The notes under the pieces: model-generated
The model's input: only the letters and a program-made list of their open reading frames with translations
The model's database searches: none
Told to the model about the DNA's origin: nothing
DNA from: Sympetrum striolatum
Taxonomy: Eukaryota; Arthropoda; Insecta; Odonata; Libellulidae
Length of the DNA stretch: 64,000 bases
NCBI GenBank assembly: GCA_947579665.1
Contig: OX388351.1
Span: forward strand, 1 to 64,000
Reading direction: 5' to 3'
Made by a program: the position numbers and the translations under genes
Shown: piece after piece, positions 1 through 12,192 of the stretch
How the letters are laid out: each line of letters opens with the position of its first letter
Numbering within the stretch: position 1 is the first letter of the stretch

Positions 1-270
1 AGCTTAAATGAATAAAGCTCGACTTCCAGTTGACTGATTTACTCCAAAAACTAATCAACTCTGACAGCACACACCACAAAACTATATACGAAGTTTGGTA
101 TTGATACAACTAATAGTTTTTACGTTAGAGCGCCAAATATCACACACACACATACACACACACACACATACACACAGACATCATTCCGAAAATGGTCAGA
201 ACGTGTTCTAGGGACCCCAAAACATGTATTTCCGTTGAAATCTCGAAGTCGAATTTTTTCATGAAAACAA

Positions 271-303
271 TACTTTCTCTATACTTCGTATATGGAGAAA
301 GTA
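271..303. repeat. Hairpin terminus of a dispersed repeat family
   Basis: Arms tactttctctatac and gtatatggagaaagta face each other across a 3-base loop. The same hairpin, with variation, recurs at about 535-562 and at the matching positions in copies B and C, and at 48,400-48,425 in a diverged context. It is preceded by a conserved stretch containing ccccaaaacatgtatttccg. The conserved arms and shared flank mark it as the end of a dispersed element. The family could not be named. Confidence 0.7.
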
Positions 304-2269
304 AAAAAGGTCAAGTTCCGGTTTAAGGATTTGCTCCAAAAAGTTATCAACTCTGTTAGGAAACAACAGTATGTATGTGAAGTTTTTGTACTGATAGGGC
401 TAATAGTTTTCACGTTAGAGCGCCCACAAGCACACACACACGGACGCAGACATCGTTCCAAAAATGGTCAGAACATATTCTTGGGACCCCAAAACATGTA
501 TTTCGGTTGAAATCTCGAAGTAAAATTTTTTCATGTAGACAATACTTTTTATATACTATGAATATAGAGAAAGTAAAAATCCAATTAGTATGAAGGAATT
601 GAACCAGAAATACATTGTATATTATATGTTTGCAATAGCATATGTGTAAAATCTTCTATCGCTATTCTAAGTGTATAAACAATTTCGGTTACAGACCACC
701 CATTGCCACTTTACACTTCCATTATTTCATTGAATTTAAGAAAACGAGATCCAACAAAGGAAACCAAAAGACAGCTTAAATGTAAAGTAACCACAAGGAT
801 GATCATTGAAATAAATCAGATTTCCAGAAATACATCCCACAAACTTCGTCCATGATCTCCAATTGGAAATATTCATTTAACTATTATAAAATCTGCTAGT
901 TAAGATGGCAGACATTGGCTGACTCAAGCAAATTGACGAAATCGTATTGCAACCATTATAACAGAACATATTGACAGTAATTGTAATATTGTATCTAAAT
1001 ATATATTATAACTCAAATAAGGCATGCAATACATGTAAAAAAATTATGAACTTCCCAGAACATTATGATCATGTATCCCCAGATCTAGCATAGAGCAATG
1101 TGAAAGGAAAAGCTGGAGCAACGATATTTTGAAAGGACAGGATTTAACAGTACTTCAACGGAACGAACGGAAAATCAGAACAAATCAACAGAGGCAAACT
1201 GGAGCAAGAGCTTATGAAAAAAATTCCCGATTTTCCCCATCACACCATCTGAATCCACTGTATCGTACTTGAAACCCAATTAACTTATCATTACCGATTA
1301 AAAACATAAATTGACATGATATAACACCATTCAAACTTTATCAAAGAAATGATTAGGTCTTGCATTTTATTGGAAAACTAAGAGACGTATTTAAAAACAA
1401 TGAATTGAAAACAATATATGTAATATTATCTTACCCTGCAGCTACCCTTAAAGCACTCAGTGGCTGCCGTTATACTTCCCTGCCCTAAACAGGAGCCGTC
1501 GAAAGGCCTCGTACATTCTTCCAATGAATGTCTCGGCAACTTGGTGCCTCTCTTAAGCAACTGTCCCATACTGTAGACTGTAGTGATCAATTTCCACCAA
1601 CCTCCACCTTACTCCCAAGCTGCAGCACTCTGGAGCTTCTGGTATTATTTAAGGAACATTCAGTGCATATTCTATATAGGAATTATAGGACAAACGCATA
1701 ATATATTTATTATAATTATAAATGCCAATTTAAATTAAAGTAATAGCTTAAGGTCACATTAGATGATTACAAAGCAATTAAACAAGGAAATTACAATTTT
1801 GGATGCATAGTGATAAACATATATTGAAATGAGGATCTATTAAATGATAAAAAGTTACCTTAGATTATTCAAGAAGAGAGCCTGCACGAACCTTCCCAAA
1901 CTAACCTGTAGTATCTGGTTCATCGATTTCTACCACATCTCAGCTTTGTAGTAGGTGATGGTTATTAAGTCAAGATCATTAGGTACAGAATGACTTATCT
2001 TGCCAAAGCAATTTAGAAGGTGCTGCTATTCCTATGCATTTTACAATTTTTCTCTTCCACAGGATGGTTAAGGAGGAGATTTTAAGGTAGGTATACCAGT
2101 AGACCATTATCAATAATGTATTTATAAGGACCCCAATCCTGAACGGTTAGAAAAGAGATCATGAATATTCAATTAAAAAGTTTTAATCATAAAAAGTAAT
2201 ATTTTGTATTGATAATCAGAAACCTAGACTTAAAAAATATGTTCTAAAAACTTAAGAAAAACATACCAT

Positions 2270-3665
2270 ATTTTTTCATCACCAATTGGAAAGGCATTGG
2301 AATCCCTCCATCCAACGATAATATCAAATAAGATGCCTTCTTCAAAGCACATCGATTATTGAAACGTCTCGCTCAACATTAGAGGTCAGATCAGACCCTC
2401 TACATGAAATCCTCAAGTTTAAGTCCCATAATGGGCAGAACTTCTCTATCAATAGAGGCAAAATGCCTCTCGGTGACGAGAATTGTATCTGCAAGTGGTA
2501 TCTCTCTTTTGATAGCTACCAGAAAGTCTTGAAGGGCAAAACATCTCAATCGGAATCCTGATCGTCGATGAGAATATTATTTCGCCAAAGGTAGCTTTCT
2601 ATTGAGTGATACCATGAGGTACTCAGACCCTCTTTCCATGGGCAGAACCTCTCAAACAGGAGAGGCGTTACACCTCCCCTGAAGAGAACTGTATTCTGAA
2701 AATGGTAATTTTCATTTGAGAGCTACCCTGTGGTACACAGACCCACTCGATGGGCAGAATCTCTCGACCTGGGGGAGGCATCACACCACTCCATAGTGAG
2801 AATTTTATTCTGCTTGGGTAGCTCTCTTTTGAAGTTACCAGAAGACCAGCAGACGTCTCAGCATGTAGGTATACGTGGAGATATTAAGGTAGGTAAACCA
2901 GTAGACCATTTTCAATAATGTATTTATAAGGACCCCAATCCTGAAAGGTTAGAAAAGAGACCATTAATATTCAATGAAAAAATTTTAATCATAAAAATTA
3001 TTATTTTCTAATGATAATCAGATACCAATACTTAAAAAATATATTCTAAAATCTTTAGAAAAACATACCTTATTTTGTCATCACCAAATGGGAAGGCATT
3101 GGAATCCCTCCATCCAACGATAATCTTAAATAAGATGCCTTCTTCAAAGCACATCGATTATTAAAACGTCTCACTGAACATGAGAGGTCAGATCAGACCC
3201 TCTACATGAAATCCTCAAGTTTTATTCCCATAATGGGCAGAACTTCTCTTCCAAGGGAGGCAAAATGCCTCTTGGTGATGAGAATTGTATCTGCAAATGG
3301 TATCTCTCTTTTGATAGCTACCAGAAAGTCTTGAAGGGCAAAACATCTCAATTGGAATCCTGATCGTCAATGAGATTATTATTTTGCCAAAGGTAGCTTT
3401 CTATTGAGTGATACCATGAGGTACGCAGACCCTCTCTCCATGGGCAGAACCTCTCAAACAGGAGAGGCGTTACACCTCCCCTGAAGAGAACTGTATTCTG
3501 AAAATGGTACCATTCATTTGAGAGCTACCACGTGGTACCCAGACCCACTCGATGGGCAGAATCTCTCGACCTGGGATAGGCATCACACCACTCCATAGTG
3601 AGAATTTTATTCTGCTAGGGTAGCTCTCTTTTGAAGTTACCAGAAGACCACTCCATATGGGCACC
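2270..3665. repeat. Two ~0.6-0.8 kb sub-repeats inside the 6.1-kb unit, themselves built of shorter repeats
   Basis: The stretch 2,270-2,920 is repeated at about 3,060-3,660 (shared start near cattggaatccctccatcc). Within each, the motif gggcagaa followed by ctctc recurs at irregular 110-200 bp steps, each followed by a short inverted repeat such as aggaga...tctcct-like arms. The same block is present at +6,096. Short ORFs here are not conserved between sub-repeats, so this is most likely non-coding. Confidence 0.75.
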
Positions 3666-4879
3666 TATAAAACAACAGTTGTTAATTATGGCTATAAAAT
3701 AATTGAATTATTTTCTCCAATTTTATTTACATATTTCCAAAGTATTCTAGGCTTAATCCTATTTACTCTAACCGTATGTTGATTCATTACCTCGAAAGTC
3801 CTGTTAATATATTAAAGAAGTAGTCAGTTTTCCCTGTTCCTATCCAACAACATCCAAAGATTTCTAATTTCTCTGTCCCCAGCTGCTTGGGTTCAATGAA
3901 CATAGGTACAGGATTGCTTAGTCCCACATTAAGTTGACCTAAACTAATGCAAACTTACGATCTTCATCAGCGTGCTCATACGAGTTGTCTGCTTATATTT
4001 ACCATCTCTATCTAATGCCGTCTATGGTTATTGTATATCTGCTGCAAATAAAGCTTCAAATGGACTCAAATATTTATTATAATTTTCAAACTTTGGATTA
4101 AGTTTTACCATAAGGCTAGTTTAGTTTAGTTATCACACGTTCATTGACTATATAGAAATTTGCTTACCTTTCCAGATCATTAGTGACCGATATCCACTGC
4201 TTTTCCATAGTAGTCAGCATAGAACACATGACACTGAAGCTAAGAATCGTTTTTTTCTTGGTGGTTAAACGTTATGGCTAATACGTTGAAGAAATTTCAA
4301 GTCAGTGACACTTATGAAATATGGTTACAATTTTAATCCCCTATGAATGAGTGAGTCAGTGATTGTATAATTAGGTATAATTTAAGAAATATCTATATTT
4401 AATAGATAGGAGATGGATTAACAGATCTAACTTTAATTTTTAATCATCATAAAGTAATTTTTGATACACCATTTTGTGCTCCCATGCCTCAATGAGGCCA
4501 TGGAAGTGGACGATGATGAACAGTCGAACGAGACCACACTTGCCCTTGCACACAAAGTTCCCAAAATGGCCTGTGGAAAAACTACTACTAAAACGTCGAC
4601 CCATAAACTTGTGCCCAAAGCAGTGCGGAGCATGTGTTAAAAATTTAATGTACTCAAACCAAACTAGCTAGGCATACTCTATGCTCCGAAGAACTGCATA
4701 CAAAATGAATATATTTCAATGAATTTCTTTGAACCTATTATATTCCGATAACAAGTTCTATTGGAAATGGATACGTTGTCAATAAAGAATAGCAATTACG
4801 CTCCTGAAAAAGAATAATATTAATAAATAACTGATGAAAATTTTAAAACTTAGGTCTCATATTTTTCCTTAAGTAGATA

Positions 4880-6096
4880 ATCAACCACTTCCCGTTGATC
4901 AGTATTTCATGAATAACTCCTAAACAATCAGTTATACAAAAATATCTTTCACACAAAAGTTATATTTAATTGCATTCTCTTAAACTTTTATAAATAATTG
5001 TATATACCTAAGTATCAGATTAATGCAGATATTTTGCAAAAATCAGAAATGAGCCTCGAGAATTAGAGCTCGACTTCCAGCTAACCGATTTAAACCAGAA
5101 ACTAATCAACTCTAACGACACCAACCAAAGTACTATGTATGAAATTTGACGTTGATAAAACAAATAGTTTTCATATTACAGTGCCCACAAAGTACATAAT
5201 CAGCTACTTCTGGTTTATCAGTATTTCACAAATAACTCGTTCACAATCAGTGATAGAAAAATATGTTCAATACAGCAATTATAGAAAATTAAATATATTT
5301 ACACAAAAGTAAATACCTAAATTTCATATTTATTGAGATATTTCACAAAAAAAGAAATTGGCCTCCAAGAATAAAAAATCTTATGTGGCCAGCACATGAC
5401 TTTCTCCATATATAAGATGTAAATAATTATCTACGACAGTAATTTCGAACTCTATATTCCATCTTAACTTGGAAGATGAGTGATTAATATATATATTATT
5501 ATCTTTGACGCCGAAAACATTATAAATAATGTTTTTCGGGACATGATCGATGAAAAACGATGAAATTGGCCTTTCGCCCATAGAAACCAGAGCGCCCACA
5601 AAGTACATAATCATCTTCTTCCGGTTTATTAGTAATTCATGAATAACACCTAAACAATCAGTGATACAAAAATATGTTTCATACAAAAGTTATAGTAAAA
5701 TAAATTTTCTAAAACATTTGTAAATAATAATATGTACCTAAATATCATATTTATGGAGATATTTTGAAAACTGGAAATGAGCTTTGAAGAATGAAGCTCG
5801 ACTTTTGGTAAACCGATTTACTCCAAAAACTAATCAACTCTAACGACTGTAATTAAAACACTACACATGAAATTTAGTGTTGATCCGACAAATAGTTTTC
5901 ATGTTAGAGCCTCCACAAAGTACATAATCATCTTCTTCCGGTTTATCGGTATTTCACGAATAACTCCTAATCAGCTTGTGATACAAAAATATGTTAATTA
6001 CAAAAGTTATAGTAAATTATATTATCTAAAACTTTTATAAGTAATAAAATATACGTAAATATCATATTTATGGAGATATTTTGAAAACTGGAAATG
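4880..6096. repeat. Four irregular sub-repeats closing the 6.1-kb unit
   Basis: The motif cttccggtttat-cagtatttca-gaataactc, followed by acaaaagttata and a final ggagatatttt, occurs four times (near 4,890, 5,200, 5,615 and 5,935), spaced ~300-410 bp. A diverged version is found at 47,990-48,140 and 54,080-54,240, so the unit is partly built from a genome-wide dispersed repeat. Confidence 0.8.
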
Positions 6097-9000
6097 AGCT
6101 TAAATGAATAAAGCTCGACTTCCAGTTGACTGATTTACTCCAAAAACTAATCAACTCTGACAGCACACACCACAAAACTATATACGAAGTTTGGTATTGA
6201 TACAACTAATAGTTTTTACGTTAGAGCGCCAAATATCACACACACACATACACACACACACACATACACACAGACATCATTCCGAAAATGGTCAGAACGT
6301 GTTCTAGGGACCCCAAAACATGTATTTCCGTTGAAATCTCGAAGTCGAATTTTTTCATGAAAACAATACTTTCTCTATACTTCGTATATGGAGAAAGTAA
6401 AAAAGGTCAAGTTCCGGTTTAAGGATTTGCTCCAAAAAGTTATCAACTCTGTTAGGAAACAACAGTATGTATGTGAAGTTTTTGTACTGATAGGGCTAAT
6501 AGTTTTCACGTTAGAGCGCCCACAAGCACACACACACGGACGCAGACATCGTTCCAAAAATGGTCAGAACATATTCTTGGGACCCCAAAACATGTATTTC
6601 GGTTGAAATCTCGAAGTAAAATTTTTTCATGTAGACAATACTTTTTATATACTATGAATATAGAGAAAGTAAAAATCCAATTAGTATGAAGGAATTGAAC
6701 CAGAAATACATTGTATATTATATGTTTGCAATAGCATATGTGTAAAATCTTCTATCGCTATTCTAAGTGTATAAACAATTTCGGTTACAGACCACCCATT
6801 GCCACTTTACACTTCCATTATTTCATTGAATTTAAGAAAACGAGATCCAACAAAGGAAACCAAAAGACAGCTTAAATGTAAAGTAACCACAAGGATGATC
6901 ATTGAAATAAATCAGATTTCCAGAAATACATCCCACAAACTTCGTCCATGATCTCCAATTGGAAATATTCATTTAACTATTATAAAATCTGCTAGTTAAG
7001 ATGGCAGACATTGGCTGACTCAAGCAAATTGACGAAATCGTATTGCAACCATTATAACAGAACATATTGACAGTAATTGTAATATTGTATCTAAATATAT
7101 ATTATAACTCAAATAAGGCATGCAATACATGTAAAAAAATTATGAACTTCCCAGAACATTATGATCATGTATCCCCAGATCTAGCATAGAGCAATGTGAA
7201 AGGAAAAGCTGGAGCAACGATATTTTGAAAGGACAGGATTTAACAGTACTTCAACGGAACGAACGGAAAATCAGAACAAATCAACAGAGGCAAACTGGAG
7301 CAAGAGCTTATGAAAAAAATTCCCGATTTTCCCCATCACACCATCTGAATCCACTGTATCGTACTTGAAACCCAATTAACTTATCATTACCGATTAAAAA
7401 CATAAATTGACATGATATAACACCATTCAAACTTTATCAAAGAAATGATTAGGTCTTGCATTTTATTGGAAAACTAAGAGACGTATTTAAAAACAATGAA
7501 TTGAAAACAATATATGTAATATTATCTTACCCTGCAGCTACCCTTAAAGCACTCAGTGGCTGCCGTTATACTTCCCTGCCCTAAACAGGAGCCGTCGAAA
7601 GGCCTCGTACATTCTTCCAATGAATGTCTCGGCAACTTGGTGCCTCTCTTAAGCAACTGTCCCATACTGTAGACTGTAGTGATCAATTTCCACCAACCTC
7701 CACCTTACTCCCAAGCTGCAGCACTCTGGAGCTTCTGGTATTATTTAAGGAACATTCAGTGCATATTCTATATAGGAATTATAGGACAAACGCATAATAT
7801 ATTTATTATAATTATAAATGCCAATTTAAATTAAAGTAATAGCTTAAGGTCACATTAGATGATTACAAAGCAATTAAACAAGGAAATTACAATTTTGGAT
7901 GCATAGTGATAAACATATATTGAAATGAGGATCTATTAAATGATAAAAAGTTACCTTAGATTATTCAAGAAGAGAGCCTGCACGAACCTTCCCAAACTAA
8001 CCTGTAGTATCTGGTTCATCGATTTCTACCACATCTCAGCTTTGTAGTAGGTGATGGTTATTAAGTCAAGATCATTAGGTACAGAATGACTTATCTTGCC
8101 AAAGCAATTTAGAAGGTGCTGCTATTCCTATGCATTTTACAATTTTTCTCTTCCACAGGATGGTTAAGGAGGAGATTTTAAGGTAGGTATACCAGTAGAC
8201 CATTATCAATAATGTATTTATAAGGACCCCAATCCTGAACGGTTAGAAAAGAGATCATGAATATTCAATTAAAAAGTTTTAATCATAAAAAGTAATATTT
8301 TGTATTGATAATCAGAAACCTAGACTTAAAAAATATGTTCTAAAAACTTAAGAAAAACATACCATATTTTTTCATCACCAATTGGAAAGGCATTGGAATC
8401 CCTCCATCCAACGATAATATCAAATAAGATGCCTTCTTCAAAGCACATCGATTATTGAAACGTCTCGCTCAACATTAGAGGTCAGATCAGACCCTCTACA
8501 TGAAATCCTCAAGTTTAAGTCCCATAATGGGCAGAACTTCTCTATCAATAGAGGCAAAATGCCTCTCGGTGACGAGAATTGTATCTGCAAGTGGTATCTC
8601 TCTTTTGATAGCTACCAGAAAGTCTTGAAGGGCAAAACATCTCAATCGGAATCCTGATCGTCGATGAGAATATTATTTCGCCAAAGGTAGCTTTCTATTG
8701 AGTGATACCATGAGGTACTCAGACCCTCTTTCCATGGGCAGAACCTCTCAAACAGGAGAGGCGTTACACCTCCCCTGAAGAGAACTGTATTCTGAAAATG
8801 GTAATTTTCATTTGAGAGCTACCCTGTGGTACACAGACCCACTCGATGGGCAGAATCTCTCGACCTGGGGGAGGCATCACACCACTCCATAGTGAGAATT
8901 TTATTCTGCTTGGGTAGCTCTCTTTTGAAGTTACCAGAAGACCAGCAGACGTCTCAGCATGTAGGTATACGTGGAGATATTAAGGTAGGTAAACCAGTAG

Positions 9001-12000
9001 ACCATTTTCAATAATGTATTTATAAGGACCCCAATCCTGAAAGGTTAGAAAAGAGACCATTAATATTCAATGAAAAAATTTTAATCATAAAAATTATTAT
9101 TTTCTAATGATAATCAGATACCAATACTTAAAAAATATATTCTAAAATCTTTAGAAAAACATACCTTATTTTGTCATCACCAAATGGGAAGGCATTGGAA
9201 TCCCTCCATCCAACGATAATCTTAAATAAGATGCCTTCTTCAAAGCACATCGATTATTAAAACGTCTCACTGAACATGAGAGGTCAGATCAGACCCTCTA
9301 CATGAAATCCTCAAGTTTTATTCCCATAATGGGCAGAACTTCTCTTCCAAGGGAGGCAAAATGCCTCTTGGTGATGAGAATTGTATCTGCAAATGGTATC
9401 TCTCTTTTGATAGCTACCAGAAAGTCTTGAAGGGCAAAAAATCTCAATTGGAATCCTGATCGTCAATGAGATTATTATTTTGCCAAAGGTAGCTTTCTAT
9501 TGAGTGATACCATGAGGTACGCAGACCCTCTCTCCATGGGCAGAACCTCTCAAACAGGAGAGGCGTTACACCTCCCCTGAAGAGAACTGTATTCTGAAAA
9601 TGGTACCATTCATTTGAGAGCTACCACGTGGTACCCAGACCCACTCGATGGGCAGAATCTCTCGACCTGGGATAGGCATCACACCACTCCATAGTGAGAA
9701 TTTTATTCTGCTAGGGTAGCTCTCTTTTGAAGTTACCAGAAGACCACTCCATATGGGCACCTATAAAACAACAGTTGTTAATTATGGCTATAAAATAATT
9801 GAATTATTTTCTCCAATTTTATTTACATATTTCCAAAGTATTCTAGGCTTAATCCTATTTACTCTAACCGTATGTTGATTCATTACCTCGAAAGTCCTGT
9901 TAATATATTAAAGAAGTAGTCAGTTTTCCCTGTTCCTATCCAACAACATCCAAAGATTTCTAATTTCTCTGTCCCCAGCTGCTTGGGTTCAATGAAAATA
10001 GGTACAGGATTGCTTAGTCCCACATTAAGTTGACCTAAACTAATGCAAACTTACGATCTTCATCAGCGTGCTCATACGAGTTGTCTGCTTATATTTACCA
10101 TCTCTATCTAATGCCGTCTATGGTTATTGTATATCTGCTGCAAATAAAGCTTCAAATGGACTCAAATATTTATTATAATTTTCAAACTTTGGATTAAGTT
10201 TTACCATAAGGCTAGTTTAGTTTAGTTATCACACGTTCATTGACTATATAGAAATTTGCTTACCTTTCCAGATCATTAGTGACCGATATCCACTGCTTTT
10301 CCATAGTAGTCAGCATAGAACACATGACACTGAAGCTAAGAATCGTTTTTTTCTTGGTGGTTAAACGTTATGGCTAATACGTTGAAGAAATTTCAAGTCA
10401 GTGACACTTATGAAATATGGTTACAATTTTAATCCCCTATGAATGAGTGAGTCAGTGATTGTATAATTAGGTATAATTTAAGAAATATCTATATTTAATA
10501 GATAGGAGATGGATTAACAGATCTAACTTTAATTTTTAATCATCATAAAGTCATTTTTGATACACCATTTTGTGCTCCCATGCCTCAATGAGGCCATGGA
10601 AGTGGACGATGATGAACAGTCGAACGAGACCACACTTGCCCTTGCACACAAAGTTCCCAAAATGGCCTGTGGAAAAACTACTACTAAAACGTCGACCCAT
10701 AAACTTGTGCCCAAAGCAGTGCGGAGCATGTGTTAAAAATTTAATGTACTCAAACCAAACTAGCTAGGCATACTCTATGCTCCGAAGAACTGCATACAAA
10801 ATGAATATATTTCAATGAATTTCTTTGAACCTATTATATTCCGATAACAAGTTCTATTGGAAATGGATACGTTGTCAATAAAGAATAGCAATTACGCTCC
10901 TGAAAAAGAATAATATTAATAAATAACTGATGAAAATTTTAAAACTTAGGTCTCATATTTTTCCTTAAGTAGATAATCAACCACTTCCCGTTGATCAGTA
11001 TTTCATGAATAACTCCTAAACAATCAGTTATACAAAAATATCTTTCACACAAAAGTTATATTTAATTGCATTCTCTTAAACTTTTATAAATAATTGTATA
11101 TACCTAAGTATCAGATTAATGCAGATATTTTGCAAAAATCAGAAATGAGCCTCGAGAATTAGAGCTCGACTTCCAGCTAACCGATTTAAACCAGAAACTA
11201 ATCAACTCTAACGACACCAACCAAAGTACTATGTATGAAATTTGACGTTGATAAAACAAATAGTTTTCATATTACAGTGCCCACAAAGTACATAATCAGC
11301 TACTTCTGGTTTATCAGTATTTCACAAATAACTCGTTCACAATCAGTGATAGAAAAATATGTTCAATACAGCAATTATAGAAAATTAAATATATTTACAC
11401 AAAAGTAAATACCTAAATTTCATATTTATTGAGATATTTCACAAAAAAAGAAATTGGCCTCCAAGAATAAAAAATCTTATGTGGCCAGCACATGACTTTC
11501 TCCATATATAAGATGTAAATAATTATCTACGACAGTAATTTCGAACTCTATATTCCATCTTAACTTGGAAGATGAGTGATTAATATATATATTATTATCT
11601 TTGACGCCGAAAACATTATAAATAATGTTTTTCGGGACATGATCGATGAAAAACGATGAAATTGGCCTTTCGCCCATAGAAACCAGAGCGCCCACAAAGT
11701 ACATAATCATCTTCTTCCGGTTTATCAGTATTTCATGAATAACTCCTAAACAATCACTGATACAAAAATATGTTTCATACAAAAGTTATAGTAAAATAAA
11801 TTTTCTAAAACATTTGTAAATAATAATATGTACCTAAATATCATATTTATGGAGATATTTTGAAAACTGGAAATGAGCTTTGAAGAATGAAGCTCGACTT
11901 TTGGTAAACCGATTTACTCCAAAAACTAATCAACTCTAACGACTGTAATTAAAACACTACACATGAAATTTAGTGTTGATCCGACAAATAGTTTTCATGT

Positions 12001-12192
12001 TAGAGCCTCCACAAAGTACATAATCATCTTCTTCCGGTTTATCGGTATTTCACGAATAACTTCTAATCAGCTTGTGATACAAAAATATGTTAATTACAAA
12101 AGTTATAGTAAATTATATAATCTCAAACTTTTATAAGTAATAAAATATACGTAAATATCATATTTATGGAGATATTTTGAAAACTGGAAATG
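6097..12192. repeat. Tandem 6,096-bp repeat, copy B
   Basis: This is a full second copy of the unit, colinear with copy A from end to end. Only scattered single-base differences were seen (9,448 region aaaaaatctc versus aaaacatctc; 9,997 a versus c; a few near 11.5-12.1 kb), so the duplication is very recent or is being homogenised. It runs without a spacer into copy C. Confidence 0.95.

Larger units (their letters stand above)
1..6096. repeat. Tandem 6,096-bp repeat, copy A
   Basis: The sequence beginning agcttaaatgaataaagctc at base 1 recurs at 6,097 and (as agctttaatgaataaagctc) at 12,193, giving a constant 6,096-bp offset. Copies A and B differ at only a handful of bases (for example 4,453 a versus 10,549 c). 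Inside the unit are a CA microsatellite, hairpin-ended dispersed repeat pieces at both ends, and a block of shorter repeats around 2.27-3.67 kb. No ORF longer than ~100 codons is present and none resembles a known protein. I see no rRNA, histone or other classical tandem gene in it. A duplication made by assembly cannot be excluded from sequence alone. Confidence 0.95.

Noticed and set aside
5381..5686. 101-codon minus-strand ORF, repeated at 11,477
   Set aside because: It is identical only because the whole 6.1-kb unit is duplicated. It overlaps non-coding dispersed repeat pieces and matches no family.
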